NCBI GenBank assembly: GCA_016630905.1
Contig: WBMQ01000004.1
Span: 310,001 to 374,000 of the forward strand
Reading direction: 5' to 3'
Source: Capillidium heterosporum
Taxonomy: Eukaryota > Entomophthoromycota > Entomophthoromycetes > Entomophthorales > Capillidiaceae
DNA length: 64,000 nucleotides
Position numbers and translations under genes: made by a program. The notes beneath the pieces were generated by a model. The model had not been told where the DNA came from. It ran no database searches and saw only the letters and a program-made list of their open reading frames with translations. Each line of letters opens with the position of its first letter. The first letter of the stretch is position 1. Below, piece by piece: positions 24,606-36,571 of the stretch.

Positions 24606-26216
24606 TTATGGTATAAACTTTTTAAAGCATAGAGTGGCGTTCGTCCCTCCAAACCCAAACGAATTACTTAATGCAATTCTCGACTCGTCATCCCATTTCA
24701 AACTCTCCTTCAAGAAGTTGAAGTTACCATCGTAGTCCTTTAGGCTGCAGTTGGTCAAGTTGCGGGTAGGAGGTAAGATACCCTACAAACGAAATTAAAG
24801 ATATGTACATAAATGCTTAAAATAAGTTACCTCGTGGATACTTAATACCGTAAATACTGATTCGACGGCACCGGCAGCACCCAGCAGGTGCCCAATATGG
24901 CCTTTGGATGAAGATACGTGAAGTTTATGGCTTCTATGGTCGTTGAAGAAGAGATCGGCAATCGCTTTAGCTTCAATGGAATCCCCCTTTTCAGTCGAAG
25001 TAGCATGGGCGTTGATGTAGGTCACGGTATTAGAGTCCAGATCGGCGTCCTTGAGTGCACGTTGCATGGCCAAATATGCGCCACGACCCGATTCGGGTGG
25101 TGAAGTCATGTGGTAGGCATCACCACTGAGTCCGTAGCCACATATTTCGGCTAAGATTGGAGCATCCCTTTTGATAGCGTGGTCCAAAGATTCTAGAACT
25201 AAACAACCGGCCCCTTCTCCAATTACAAAACCATCTCTAGCGTCGTCGAAAGGTCGACTTGCCGATGGTGGGTCATTGTTGAAGTTAGTAGATAGTGATT
25301 TGGCCCTGATCACAGGTTTAGTTTAAAATGAACCAATTGTAAACTTTACCTAGCAAACCCAGTTATCGCTAACTTGTGTACCGAAGCTTCGGTTCCACCA
25401 GCCACCATGACTTTAGCATCCCCATTTCTTATAAATCTAAATGCATCACCTAGGGAGTGGGCACCTGTGGTACAGGCTGTAGAAACTGAATGGTTAGGTC
25501 CCTATTGGAGTATTGAGCAACTTTGAATAAATGAATAGAGGTACCTGAAATCCATATCTAATTGTAATGTGTCCAGCAGCCATATTAGTCAAAATCCTTG
25601 GGACGTAGAACGGAGTTACTTTGCCGTAACCCTATTTTTTTAGTAGGTAGAAGGAATATATATCGTTTACCTTATTGTTCAGGGTATCCCATACGTTACA
25701 AGTATCCAACAAACTACCTATGCCAGAGCCAAAGCATACCCCCTTTAAATAAATGAATATAGATACTAAAATAAAAGTTACCGTGTTCTCCTTATCTTCT
25801 TCAGATAGGTTGTCTATCCAGTTAGCTTGTTTTAAAGCTTGTTGACAGGCACCCATTGCAAATTTAATAAACGTGGGCATATACCGTTCATCCTAATAAA
25901 ACAGTTAATATAAAAATACTATACTTGAATTTACACCACGTCTTAAATAATTATCTTGAATGAAAGGTTCGTAAGCATTTGGATTGTCTTCATTTAGCGG
26001 TACTCTAGCGGCAACTTGACTCGGTAACTCTTCTGGAAAATCGGCCGGTAGGTTTGTTATGCCACTCTTGTTGTCCAACAGATTTTTGAAGCTAGTTAGA
26101 CCAGTACCTAGGGGTGTAACTAATCCGGCTCCAGTGATGACTACTCGGTTCCGTTGGTAGCTTCGTTTCAATACCAAGTTAAGTTGGATTGGTCGTTTCA
26201 TCATAAAATTTGGCAA
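24606..26216 (-). CDS. mitochondrial beta-ketoacyl-ACP synthase (KAS II/CEM1 type)
   Basis: Seven exons: 25935-26216, 25782-25892, 25671-25742, 25545-25631, 25350-25501, 24831-25305 and 24606-24782. All frames join, giving 451 residues, normal for the family. The N-terminus ([21 protein letters not shown]) is basic and lacks acids, fitting a mitochondrial presequence. The condensing-enzyme core follows: [14 protein letters not shown], the active-site Cys in [15 protein letters not shown], the two catalytic histidines in [11 protein letters not shown] and [14 protein letters not shown], and the C-terminal [10 protein letters not shown]. It elongates acyl-ACP with malonyl-ACP in mitochondrial fatty-acid synthesis, which feeds lipoate supply. 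Introns 1-3 are only 39-42 bases. Confidence 0.93.
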
Positions 26217-26304
26217 AACTTGAGAAAGCTTAGGTTTTAATCGAAAAGTGGTTTTGAATTTTTTATGCTTTCGCTCTCAAGCTGCTTGAACCTTATTTTG
26301 TACA

Positions 26305-27907
26305 ATGACTTCGATAGTAAATCTGTTGGATACCAAATGTAAGAGTAGGGTGTCATACTACCATACCGAAGAGGTGGGGAACTTCCACTATGGGGTAAGC
26401 TTTAATTTTTAACGACAGTTCTATTGATGTTAATAGTGTTTATATGGTTTATTAGGAATATCATCCCATGAAGCCGCATCGATTAACATTGACCACCGAC
26501 TTAGTACTAAACTACAACTTAAACGACCACATGGATATGTTCCAATCCCGTAAAGCAACAGAGACTGAGATGTTAGATTTCCATGCCGACGACTATATCG
26601 ACTTCCTAAAAAGGTACCTTTATAAGCTTTATTTTTATTGAAACGCTGAAAGAGTTACCCCCGACAACGTCAAGGAATTCACCTTCGAATTGGAGAAGTT
26701 TAACGTGATTGAGGACAGTCCGATATTTGAAGGGTTGTTCGACTACTGCAAATACTACACTGGTGGCTCGTTGGAAGCCTGTCGCAAGTTGATTTCGGGT
26801 GCCAGCGATATCAGCATCAATTGGTCGGGTGGGTTGCATCACGCCAAGAAATGGCAAGCTTCAGGATTCTGCTACATAAACGACATTGTCCTTGCAATTT
26901 TACAGCTGTTGCGGTACCACCCGCGAGTACTCTACATCGACATTGATGTCCACCATGGAGACGGAGTACAAGAAGCCTTCTATCTGACCGACCGCGTAAT
27001 GACGGTAAGTTTCCACAAGTACGGTAACGACTATTTCCCAGGTACTGGGGCTGCAATGGAGATGGGCCACAGCTTGGGTACTTATTACTCGTTGAACATT
27101 CCTTTGAAGGACGGAATCGACGATCAAAGCTATGTCTCCCTCTTCAAGACGATAATCGGTGCTACTATGGAACGGTATCGACCAACTGCAATCGTCCTAC
27201 AGTGTGGGGCCGACTCTCTTGGGCTAGATCGAATTGGGCCTTTTAACATGAGTATCCAGGCCCACGGTGAGTGCGTCAAGTTCGTCAAATCCTTCGACAT
27301 CCCCCTACTACTACTGGGTGGAGGTGGCTACACCATCCGCAATGTATCTCGATGCTGGGCCTACGAGACTTCGATAGCAGTTGATGTGCAGCTACCCAAC
27401 AAGATCCCCAAAGCTAGCAAATACTATCGATTCTTTGGCCCCGATTACAATCTCCATCCTCGACTTATAACTCGGAGGGACAACTTCAACACCAAGAATT
27501 ATCTGGACCGGGTTCGCGTCAAAGCTCTAGAGCACCTCAAAAATTTGCAGTTCGCCCCCTCTGTCCAGATGGCCGAAATCCCACCCGACATCCAAGGTTT
27601 CTTGGAGGAACACCGTAACGAGCATGTCGATAACTTGGATGACGCACACCCTGATATCAACACTGAGTCGCTATCGGACCTTAAAGGACTCATCGTAGAC
27701 TACCCCAACCAACTACCTAAGTATTGTGACGTCGGAAGTTTGGATCTAGACTTGGACTTGGATATGGATTTCATAGATGAGGACGAGGAAATCGAAGTCA
27801 ACGAGAAGAAGGCTGCTAAGAAGACAGATAAGCGAACCAAAGGTAATAAGACCAAGGTTAAAGTTGGCACTAGGTTGAGGTCGGGTAGAAGAATCAAACC
27901 GCAATAA
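26305..27907 (+). CDS. class I histone deacetylase (Hos2/HDAC3-like)
   Basis: Exons 26305-26394, 26456-26613 and 26653-27907; 500 residues. The class I signature is complete: [41 protein letters not shown], the zinc ligands in [15 protein letters not shown] and the Asp of QCGADSLG, and [14 protein letters not shown] with the catalytic Tyr region. The run [15 protein letters not shown] and DGIDDQSY favour the HDAC3/Hos2 branch over Rpd3, while FGPDYNLHP is intermediate. The C-terminus has an Asp/Leu run, an acidic patch and a basic tail ([17 protein letters not shown]), a likely nuclear localisation signal. It removes acetyl groups from histone lysines, probably within a corepressor complex. 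Divergent from the ketoacyl synthase; the starts are 88 bases apart. Confidence 0.95.
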
Positions 27908-28530
27908 ACCTATCTTTTTAACGTGAACCTATTGCTAAACTGCAATATATTTATTTTATCAAATTAATAGGTCAATATATATATTAGTACATAAAGCTTA
28001 CAGTAATAGTACTTTTTGATTTATGATAAATGAAAATTTATATACTGTTCTGCCATTACTACTTCGTAAACTTATAAAGAATACCTTTTAATCGACACAT
28101 TTAAACTATATTATACTAAAACTCAATCTAATTAGCGTGTAGTTGCCTTTATCAAAATATTACTATATAGAAGAGTTGAACTTGAATTTAAAAATGAAAT
28201 ATTGGCATTTGGTTTATACAAAGCTTGAAATAATAACATATATTATTTATTAGCCTATTTAGTTAGTATAAACTTGAAAAATTGGTCATCAATCGTACTC
28301 TCCATTAATTTACATTTGTAAATTTCACTTTAAATATATCTATCTTCTTTGAAAATCACTAGCTATAACTATTTAAACCTTTATTATACTATTATTGAAT
28401 AGCAAAAAGATTGGTTACAAAACTATAAGTTACAACTAAAAGCTAACAGGTTTATTTACTTCTAACCCATACATCCTTCTTTCACAAAATTACCCAATGC
28501 TCCCTCATCACCTTAACTAGCTGCCATAAA
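27908..28530. other. intergenic between convergent genes
   Basis: AT-rich 3' flanks; nothing else supported. Confidence 0.5.
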
Positions 28531-28815
28531 TCAAACTTCCGGCTGTAAATGCTGCAGAAACTTCTTATCTAAAACGATTTCCTCATCTAAAACCTCGACA
28601 TCAGTTTCCGACCAAGTTCCTGAACTCAACTTTTGTAAACGTTCCATCTCTTTAGTGAAAGCTTGTTGTTCAATATCATTTAAAGGTTTCTCCAACTTGG
28701 CTAATAAAGTTTCCATCAGTTTTTCGACAAGCTCCGATTCACATTCCTTGACAAAGCTGTTGTAGTCGGTACCTAATATAGATTCTACACTTATGTCGAG
28801 TGGGTTAGGCTCCAT
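28531..28815 (-). CDS. 94-residue acidic helical protein, unrecognised
   Basis: A single open frame with good coding character that I cannot assign. It starts MEPNPLDISVESILG and is strongly helical and acidic: heptad-like stretches ESELVEKLMETLLAKL and IEQQAFTKEMERLQKL, then an acidic tail ETDVEVLDEEIVLDKK. There is no signal peptide or membrane segment. The size and coiled-coil character would fit a small subunit of a nuclear or kinetochore complex, but this is only an impression. Upstream within 100 bases there is no obvious extra exon. Confidence 0.55.
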   Translation of the reverse strand: MEPNPLDISVESILGTDYNSFVKECESELVEKLMETLLAKLEKPLNDIEQQAFTKEMERLQKLSSGTWSETDVEVLDEEIVLDKKFLQHLQPEV

Positions 28816-29751
28816 TTGTTTGAGTTCTTGATGGGCAAAAACAGTTCTTTAAGCTTTCACTTAAAATTTTGCCATGACTTAGATTATTACATCATGTTAA
28901 TTCTGTTCAACTTTATTATATAGCTTCATTCAACAAATTTATATAAAATGTGTAGAAATCCCGAACGAAAAGGTATTATTTTGGAGACAGATTCAGTACA
29001 AGTATTTGGCTTTGAAAATGCTGATGTATAGCGAGGATAAGGAATTTGTTGCAAGGACCATGGCCTAGAAATACTTGTATAGGTATCCACTAAATTACTA
29101 CTTGAAGTGCAGGTATACGTTTTACTGTCTTTTTAACGAATCGAATATTATCTGAACATCATTCATAGACTTTTTTGCTTTTGAATGTTTGTGTTTTAGC
29201 TTAAACTCCTTATTAAAAGCTGAACAAAATGTATAGCAATCTATTTACTATTCCATAGCAGAGAACGAAGGAAACTATACCTAGCTAAAATGTACTTGAA
29301 AGCACCAGCCACTTCAATATTCAGATCTTAAAATAGCTTTATTTACCTTGGAATGCCTTTGTGGTCATCTAATTTAGTAATGCATAGTCGTAGTAAACTT
29401 GTTCCCTAATACTAATTCGAGCGTATCCATCTATCCCCCCAGCAAAATATGAGTTTAAGCCAACTTGCAAGAATATACGCAGTATGCAAACATATAGTAA
29501 AGGACACCTGATTGATGCTTCTATCAGCGTTATACATCTTTATACAAGTTATCATCCACTTTCATTGATAGGTTTTTCGTACTTCGTTAAGATGGGAATC
29601 AAGCCCTTGCAACTTTAGAATTCTATTTAGAAAAGTAGACGCTGATAGTTATCTGACAAGTTTAATTATAAACTATAAATAGGAAAGACCTTGCCAAAGT
29701 AGCTTCTCTATGGTTAAGTTCAAATTCGACGACCGCGTTATCCTATGAAAA
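28816..29751. other. intergenic, AT-rich
   Basis: No gene supported. A TATAAATAGG box about 75 bases before 29752 is the promoter of the next gene. Confidence 0.5.
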
Positions 29752-30184
29752 ATGGAGAAAGTCTACCAAAAGTTGGAAGCATTGCCAGGTAACCGAGGAA
29801 CTATGATCCTCACTCGAATGGGATCCTATGTAAAGGTACACAGATATTATATCATTTTAACCAATTATTGCAAATATAGGGCAGCGGTCTCTTCTACAAC
29901 TCAAGTAAAAAGTCCAATGATTCAATGGCAAATGATCTTTTCACTTTTATCAAAACGATCTACAGAGCTGGAGGTCGGGGTAAGATCGACACCATTGATC
30001 CAAACATAGCTCTTCAGGATACCGAAAGTAAGCAATACTTTTGACAATTACTAATTGATTTGAAGTTGTATTTAAAAGCTTCGTTATGCAGGTCAAGTTT
30101 TACAAGGGATATATGGCTGTTGCCATCGTAGCTTCCGAAGAGTCGTCAAGTTTCGGGTATTTGGACCTTCATTTTGCTTTTTAA
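29752..30184 (+). CDS. family A small protein, copy 3
   Basis: Exons 29752-29835 (84), 29880-30027 (148) and 30066-30184 (119); introns 44 and 38 bases; 116 residues. It starts MEKVYQKLEALPGNRG and carries TRMGSYVK at the end of exon 1, GSGLFYN at the start of exon 2, RGKIDTIDPN, and FVMQVKFYKGYMAVAIVAS in exon 3. Intron positions and phases (0 and 1) match the other copies exactly. The frame stays open only if the acceptor at 30064-30065 (TTTGAAG) is used, which adds residues VFK compared with copy 1. The C-terminal CxxC is absent: the tail reads SSSFGYLDLHFAF. No partner zinc-finger gene was found beside it. Confidence 0.65.
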
Positions 30185-32101
30185 AAGACTTGTGTTGTAC
30201 TATATCTTCAAATGATTGAGAATAGGTTAATTTTTAGCCTAATAAACATACTATTATATATATGATTTTTATAACACCAACTATTGTAAATTGTAGCTTG
30301 TTTTGGGCAATTGGCTGGGATGTAGAGGCATCAAAGATCTAAGCCATATTAAAGGTCTAGTTAGTATGTCATTTTGGAGCGAAATTTTTAATCGAGTGTG
30401 CTGGCCTGAGAACTTTCATTAAATCCGGTCCAACACTGATTGTACTAGGGTCGACATATGTCTAGCTATAAAGTGATAAAGTTTCATGTCGATTAGGCTT
30501 ACATAGGCTCAAATCAACTATGGCTACTTGATACTCCAGGCTTTAGTGGTAGGTTCTTGTCAAACCTGACGAAAAGCTAATTTAACATTGATATCAATTA
30601 TAAATATTTTACAGACAATCTCTATAGTATTTTTTACAATTTGATAGAGTAATTATGGATAAAGTTGATACTGGAATATATAAGTTTGATGTAGTAAATC
30701 GCGACATTCCAAAAGAAACCTTTTCAATCCCCTAGGTACCAGCATCAAACAGTACTTGCTATAATCATTCCAAGTTTTATTGTATTTACATAATAAAAGC
30801 TCAGTATCTTATATTTCATAGTCTGCTTTATTTCAGTAATCTACCTTGCCTTTTTATGAGTGTTTGTTGTTAGTTGTAGTCAACTTCAATAAGTCTGGCT
30901 TGATCTTAAAGGCAATTGATTAAACGATTATTATTGGAAAGCTTGCTTTAGTTCTCAACATTTGTACATGATATTCTCTTCATTAACACTTGCTAATATG
31001 TATACATCCATCCTTAAAAGCAAACTATACTTAATCTTAGTTCAGAAAAGACGTAACTTTCTGAAAGGTACAAATATCATAACTTTTCCTATCGTATTAA
31101 TTATCTTTAAATTTAAACCAGGTCCCAATAATGAAGCTCAAAGTAGAAAATGAACAAGATCTTTGTCGAAATATTGCGTTTATTTGATATTCAAAAAATC
31201 CTAGTTTTAGCTTGAAAAGGTTTTATATCCAGATAGTAGGAGTTTAACAATCCTCATTTACCATTTTTTCAGTAATAAAGTTATTTATAGTCTAATATTA
31301 TGGATGACGAATTTAATTACTACTAGGATTATATTCTACAATAAGCTGCCGCTTTATGGCAGCAGAGTTAAGCCCAATCGATAACCAGAACCCTAACACT
31401 GTGCTCAGAAGCATCTGGAGTAAACTACTTTCAAAATCTTTTACTAAATTTCATATACAACTATCTGTAAGTTACATGTACTCACTATAAAGTTCTATGT
31501 AATGTATATTATCGTTTTTGTGGCAAACACTGATAAGAAGGATTGCCTGCTCTCACTTCAATCAAAAAGTCACTTCAGCTATGAAGTTTATCGAGTAACT
31601 TTATCCTATGCTTTCTTCAATAAACTAACTATTACTTTATTCAGGATTTTAATTTTACGTGATCTACCATTATTGTGTATTTTACATGTAAAATAGCTTT
31701 AAATTCGATTATATATACCCACATTCTTGATTTTATATACATATATGATTTGAAACTAGTCGGTTTGGATTGAATTTCTGTTTTCTCCATGACATATATT
31801 ATAAATATACTAAGCAAGGTTTTTTAAAGTTAACTATATCAAAACTTTTAGTCAGAGGGATTCATCATACGATCAACTATAATTAATTTAGTTATATTTA
31901 TGGCTACGCTTATTTCACAAATCAAATGGCTGATTTAAACCAAATTTACAATCCATTACAATAAAGTAAATAAACCTAATAATTTATCATATGTTTTAAA
32001 AGATTGATTATATAGAGAAATGAAAATATATTGTTTGGCTACAGTTCAAAATTGATAATAATGGAATGTAGTGAAAATTGGGAGGCAAAAGCTTTATATA
32101 T
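30185..32101. other. intergenic, AT-rich
   Basis: Nothing supported in 1.9 kb. Open frames at 30962-31153 and 31502-31696 lack coding signal. Confidence 0.5.
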
Positions 32102-32905
32102 TTAGTACATATACCGAGTGATATGGTAGAACTCATAAGCCTTACGTTTAGATCCATGGTTCTTAATAGTGATATGCGTATTTAGATGATTCAGTGCTCC
32201 ATAAGCTTTTTGACATGATGGGTAGGTACATCTATAGATTCTACGTACCTCATGCTCCAATCTACGTGGTCGTTTAGGTATTGTATCTTTCTTTCCATTT
32301 CGGTTTAGCTTCGGATTACTGGTACACTTCAAACATTCCTGGTAGTAAAGGTTGGTATATTGTAGACGAAGAGGTGGTGGTAGGTAGCTTGAAACATCAG
32401 TGAAGTTAGAATGTTGGTTTTGAAAGGAAGGATTCGGAATAGAGATGCTGTCGCAGTAAGATGAATTGGTGCTATACGGGTGAGGAGTAGTCGGACTGTA
32501 ATAGGGTACTACGAGCTGCCAAGGTTCAGATGAGTTTAAACTGGGGTTTAGAGCCGGTATTCTGATAAAGTTCGTAAAGGTGCTTTTATCAGTAGTTTGT
32601 AGTATCTCGTTGATAGATGGAAGTTTAGGTTGGAGCTTAGTTGGAGTGCTGATCAGTGGAGGTAGTTGTATAGCTTCATGGGTAGAGATCTCCTCAAGTA
32701 AATCGTTTGCAGAAGTTGGTATAGATTGTACACATATGCCTTTAGAGTTGCTATCAAAGTTATTGGAGTTGTAGTTGAAGATAGATGAGTAGGTTTGCTG
32801 CTGATAAGAATCGTACTGGTCTTGCAGATTCTGTAATTGAAAATGATGCTTAGCATTTGGTTGATAGCTATGTTGGCAGATATGTTTGTAATTGTGGCAG
32901 TACAT
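32102..32905 (-). CDS. C2H2 zinc-finger protein, likely transcription factor
   Basis: Intronless, 267 residues, and the only intact member of its family here. The N-terminal 200 residues are low-complexity (Gln, Asn, Ser, Pro, Tyr), with a more conserved core EEISTHEAIQLPPLIST, then PTKLQPKLPSINEIL, that also survives in the relics. A single finger lies at about residues 224-252: YRCTYPSCQKAYGALNHLNT followed by HITIKNHG, spacing C-x4-C-x12-H-x5-H, of a kind common in fungal regulators (a CTYP.C.KAYG..NHLN signature). Basic residues flank it (KRPRRLEHEVRR and SKRK). It is divergent from family A copy 4, with 670 bases between their starts, and may regulate that gene; this is inference from the recurring arrangement. 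Confidence 0.85.
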   Translation of the reverse strand: MYCHNYKHICQHSYQPNAKHHFQLQNLQDQYDSYQQQTYSSIFNYNSNNFDSNSKGICVQSIPTSANDLLEEISTHEAIQLPPLISTPTKLQPKLPSINEILQTTDKSTFTNFIRIPALNPSLNSSEPWQLVVPYYSPTTPHPYSTNSSYCDSISIPNPSFQNQHSNFTDVSSYLPPPLRLQYTNLYYQECLKCTSNPKLNRNGKKDTIPKRPRRLEHEVRRIYRCTYPSCQKAYGALNHLNTHITIKNHGSKRKAYEFYHITRYMY

Positions 32906-33575
32906 CGTCTATTTAATGTTTAGAATGGTACTCAATTCTTATAAGAAAGAAAGTGTTCGATGATAGTGAGCCAACTTTTGATCTGTTCAAAAGTCAACGC
33001 AGAACACGAATGTGAAATCATAAACTATCTAACCACTACACTTTAATAAAGTTTAGGTTGACACTTGGATTCAAGCTATCCTAAATCCGGAAGCTGGAGG
33101 TATCTACTTAAATCAGTGCCTCCAAACTCCAATATCCATATAGACTTAAGCTGAAATTGTCGATTTATTCTACATATTTATTGGTAAAAGATGATGCACT
33201 ACTCTAGAATATGAGATATACCTTTACAAGCCAGTTTTCCAAGCTTAAAACCTTAATAGAAATTAGGTTAGAGTTTCTGATCTATAAATAAAAGCTTAAA
33301 ACCTAAAATTCAGATACTATTTGGTTCAGCAAAACCGAGTAGTTATGCTTAAACTAAACTTAAGCATAGCTACCCAGCTTTACTGAACCAAATAGTATGT
33401 GAGCAAATGGCCAATACGGTCTGATATGACTTTATTAGTTAATAGACAATATATATAATGTTGACATATATATGCTAAGCGTACTCAAAAGATTATAAAT
33501 AGCATTATCTTTTTCTACCACACCAATTATCCATAAATTCATGTTAGTTACCAGCAGTAAACTTTTAAAGTGAAG
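32906..33575. promoter_or_regulatory. bidirectional spacer of the intact zinc-finger/family A pair
   Basis: Holds both promoters of the divergent pair. A TATAAATA box near 33495 lies about 80 bases before the family A start. It also contains the long hairpin at 33314-33398. No open frame of note. Confidence 0.5.
33314..33398. repeat. long inverted repeat (hairpin)
   Basis: Two arms of about 39 bases (33314-33352 and 33360-33398) pair with few mismatches around a 7-base centre. Each arm runs from ATACTATTTGGTTCAG at its outer end to TATGCTTAA at the centre. The size and near-perfect pairing suit a foldback MITE-like insertion or a structured regulatory element. It sits in the spacer between the divergent zinc-finger and family A genes. 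Confidence 0.75.
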
Positions 33576-34029
33576 ATGAATCAGATCTACAACGATATGG
33601 TAAAGGCACCTGGCACCGAAGGAGCTATGGTTTTTACTCGAAGCGGCTTCTACGTACACGTTTATAGGTAGGTATCGAATTACACCTACTAAAGTTGGCT
33701 TTAGGGTAGTGGTAAATTCTTCGATCCAAACCCATCAGCTCCAAATTCAATCACTTTTAGAGTATACAATACAGTTAGGTCTCATTATATGGCACGCGGA
33801 TTAGGCCAAATCGAAGTTGTAGACGATACCGTCAAATTTCAAAACTCGAGAGGTAATTTGTTTATTGGAGTTGTATTAAGTAGTAGGTAAAGTCACCTGT
33901 AAGCGATTTGTTCTCACCATCAAGTTCCATGATAACTATGTAGTCGTATCTGTAATGAAGGCTCCTGATGAGACTATTTGCCCCTACTGCCACAAAAAGT
34001 TTGCTTCATCTATGGAATTTATCTCGTAA
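33576..34029 (+). CDS. family A small protein, copy 4
   Basis: Exons 33576-33659 (84), 33705-33852 (148) and 33893-34029 (137); introns 45 and 40 bases; 122 residues. It begins MNQIYNDMVKAPGTEG and ends exon 1 with TRSGFYVH; exon 2 has GSGKFFDPNPSAPN and SHYMARGLGQIEVVDD; exon 3 has VTCKRFVLTIKFHDNYVVV, then KAPDETICPYCHKKF. It is the closest intact relative of copy 1 (SHY(I/M)ARGLGQI and KAPDET.C.YC are shared). The acceptor at 33891-33892 was chosen because it makes exon 3 align with copy 1; AG sites at 33882 and 33885 would add one to three residues. It pairs divergently with the intact zinc-finger gene. Confidence 0.75.
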
Positions 34030-35032
34030 ACTTGGCTATTAGTATCTCTCAGTAAACTATCTAACTGCTGCCCTTTATATCTATTTTTAAAATTTTTATC
34101 ATTACTTGCTCTTGTTTATATATAAGATAGCTTTAGACTTGATAATCAATACTTTAGCTCTTAATTTAAATAAACCACATATTTTTGTACAAAACATCAG
34201 CACACTTACAAATTAATTCAAATATATTTGATAATAAAATGTTAAAGTTGCTACAGCTTACACAACCTACTTGTTTACCATATGCCTGCAATTGTATAGG
34301 TATATACATCTTCGAACCTTCTAGTCGATACCTACTGAATGAACGGGTTGGCAATTCTGTTTGAGTACAATTATTTGAGTGATGCATTTTTTATCTTAAA
34401 TCTATAAAGGTAGACGATACTCATCAAAAGTATGTTACCTGGTAGCTGATGGTCAGACTTTCATCTTAGCTCAAAATGAACGCAGTATTCAAGTTTCCAA
34501 GTTAAATTTATCTGATTGTTGCCATATTTAATAACTATAAATTGAAATGGGCATCAAAAATTCATGTATTTGATAAATATATATATACATCAGCTTCTTT
34601 AACAACTATGTGCAATGGAAGGCCGGGATTATCGGGGTTTTTCTCCACTTTCGTTTGACTGAAGACTTTTTGCTCGGTTTCACTTTCAATTTATTAATAA
34701 ACGTACATATGGGAAGTATTCTTTGAAAGCAAACATTTCAAAGTAAACCATATCTATGGTTGAGCTAATAGAACTCTTGGAAATTATTGGATTTTATGTT
34801 ATGAGGGATCTTCAAATTGTATGTATTCAAAAAAGCTCTTCATATCAGTTCGCTTTGTGAGGGCTAAAAAAATATGAGACGAGTCCTAGCAAGTTAATAT
34901 TTTCCTATAGAAAATGAAATAAGATGTAAACATATGACAATTTTAGTTCAAAGGTATAAATAGCGCAGTCTAATCCCTAAAAAATAATTTTATAATTCCA
35001 GCTAACTACATACAGCCGATTTTTAAGTGAAA
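34030..35032. other. intergenic with a possible zinc-finger scrap
   Basis: On the minus strand at about 34260-34350, YRLEGSKMY and QLQAYGKQ weakly resemble the pre-finger and finger of the 32102 gene (RRLEHEVRRIY and SCQKAYG). If real, it would be the lost partner of family A copy 5. A TATAAATAG box near 34958 belongs to that gene. Confidence 0.3.
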
Positions 35033-35484
35033 ATGGAGAGTTCCTACGCCCAATTCGAAGCAACCCCCATTAACTTGGGCACCATGATGCTGACTCGAAG
35101 GGGCTCCTACATCAGGGTACATTTAGCCATATAATTTCATTTAAATTATAGTTTGTAGGGCAGTCGTCTTCTCTACGATCCAAATCCGGAAGTCACTGGT
35201 TCTACTTGCAAGAAGATGCACTGCATCCTAAAGTACCACTACTTAAATTGTCATCAGGGTACAATCGATATGCCAGTCCCAGATCGAATTTTCAAGAATT
35301 CCAAAAGTATATTCAAATTTGAATGCGCTCTAAACTTATATCTGTAGTTTACTATAGGGACCTTACCTTCACCGTCAAGTTCCACGGAGATTTCATCGTA
35401 GTTGGGGTGTCATCTACAGTTGCCAATTACCCCTACCCGAATTACTTTCGTCACTTGAAATCCTATGCCGAATTTTTTTGTTAG
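35033..35484 (+). CDS. family A small protein, copy 5 (CxxC replaced)
   Basis: Exons 35033-35116 (84), 35159-35306 (148) and 35348-35484 (137); introns 42 and 41 bases; 122 residues. It starts MESSYAQFEATPINLG; exon 1 ends TRRGSYIR; exon 2 holds GSRLLYDPNPEV and HQGTIDMPVPDRIFKNSK; exon 3 has RDLTFTVKFHGDFIVVGV. The frame stays open with the acceptor at 35346-35347. Where copies 1 and 4 have CSYC and CPYC this copy reads YPYP, so the putative metal site is gone, while four other cysteines appear. A TATAAATAG box lies 75 bases upstream. It is the closest relative of the decayed copy at 45485. Confidence 0.7.
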
Positions 35485-36571
35485 ATTTAGATATTGCTTT
35501 TAAATGTACTATATGTTAATTCCCTAGTCTATATTTTGCTTTTAACATCTATTTGCAATTTTATTTTTTACTAGCTGTAGCTTTATATACGTATATTTGT
35601 TATTCTGAGTGTTTTAGGAATCAACAGGAATATACTTCATTAAATTTATGATTGGTGTTGTATAAACACAGCTTCAACACCATTAACATATGCTGGTTAA
35701 GCAGTATAATATTTTATTATTATTTTTTTGATGTTCAAATATATATACTTTGGATAAACTTTTGTATTTCAATATGCACATTATTAGATTTTCCCGAGTC
35801 AAAACTCGGAAAGTAGTTTGCTTTTCTTTATGCATTATACAAACATCATTAAGGTTTCTGTAACAATATACAACTTGAGACAAAAGTTTATACGACATAT
35901 CCAACTACCTTAACGATCCAAAGACACACTTCACACTAACCAAAAGTGACAGCCACGTTCAATAGTTGACTAGGTATTTAATTGCTACACTTGATCCAAA
36001 CATTTGAGTATCAATGTGCCTCTATTACTTGACGCTACATTTTAAACCAACCTTTAGAAGCAATTCAAGCCAACATATAAACAAAACGAACTGTCAATCA
36101 AGTTGAAGGTTAGTTTTGTCCGATCCATGAAGCTGGGATAGATATTCACTAACTGCCTCAACATGAAGCTTTAGGCATGGTATCAGCATCTACCAGTTTC
36201 TAGTAGTCAATAGGCCTTATTTGAAAAATTACAACTACGTTCGAAGACTAAACTAGTATATAGTTGACATGTCCATGCAATGCTTACGCTATCTATATTT
36301 GCTAGTTATATTTAAAATTATATGCATTGATATATAGGTACCATAACTCCATATAAGAAATTTAAAAAGGTATAGCAACGTAAAGCTATGGTCAGTTGGA
36401 TTCTAGATAAAGGCATGAAATCATAACCTAAATTTAATGTCAACACCTAAAGTAAACTATCGATAGCCACCCAAAGTAATCAGAGGTATCTCAGTGCTAC
36501 ACGAAGTTACATCTACAATCACTACCCTCATCTAATCTTTAATAATATACGCTAACTTGACCGATGTACAA
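35485..36571. other. intergenic between convergent genes
   Basis: AT-rich; nothing supported. Confidence 0.5.
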
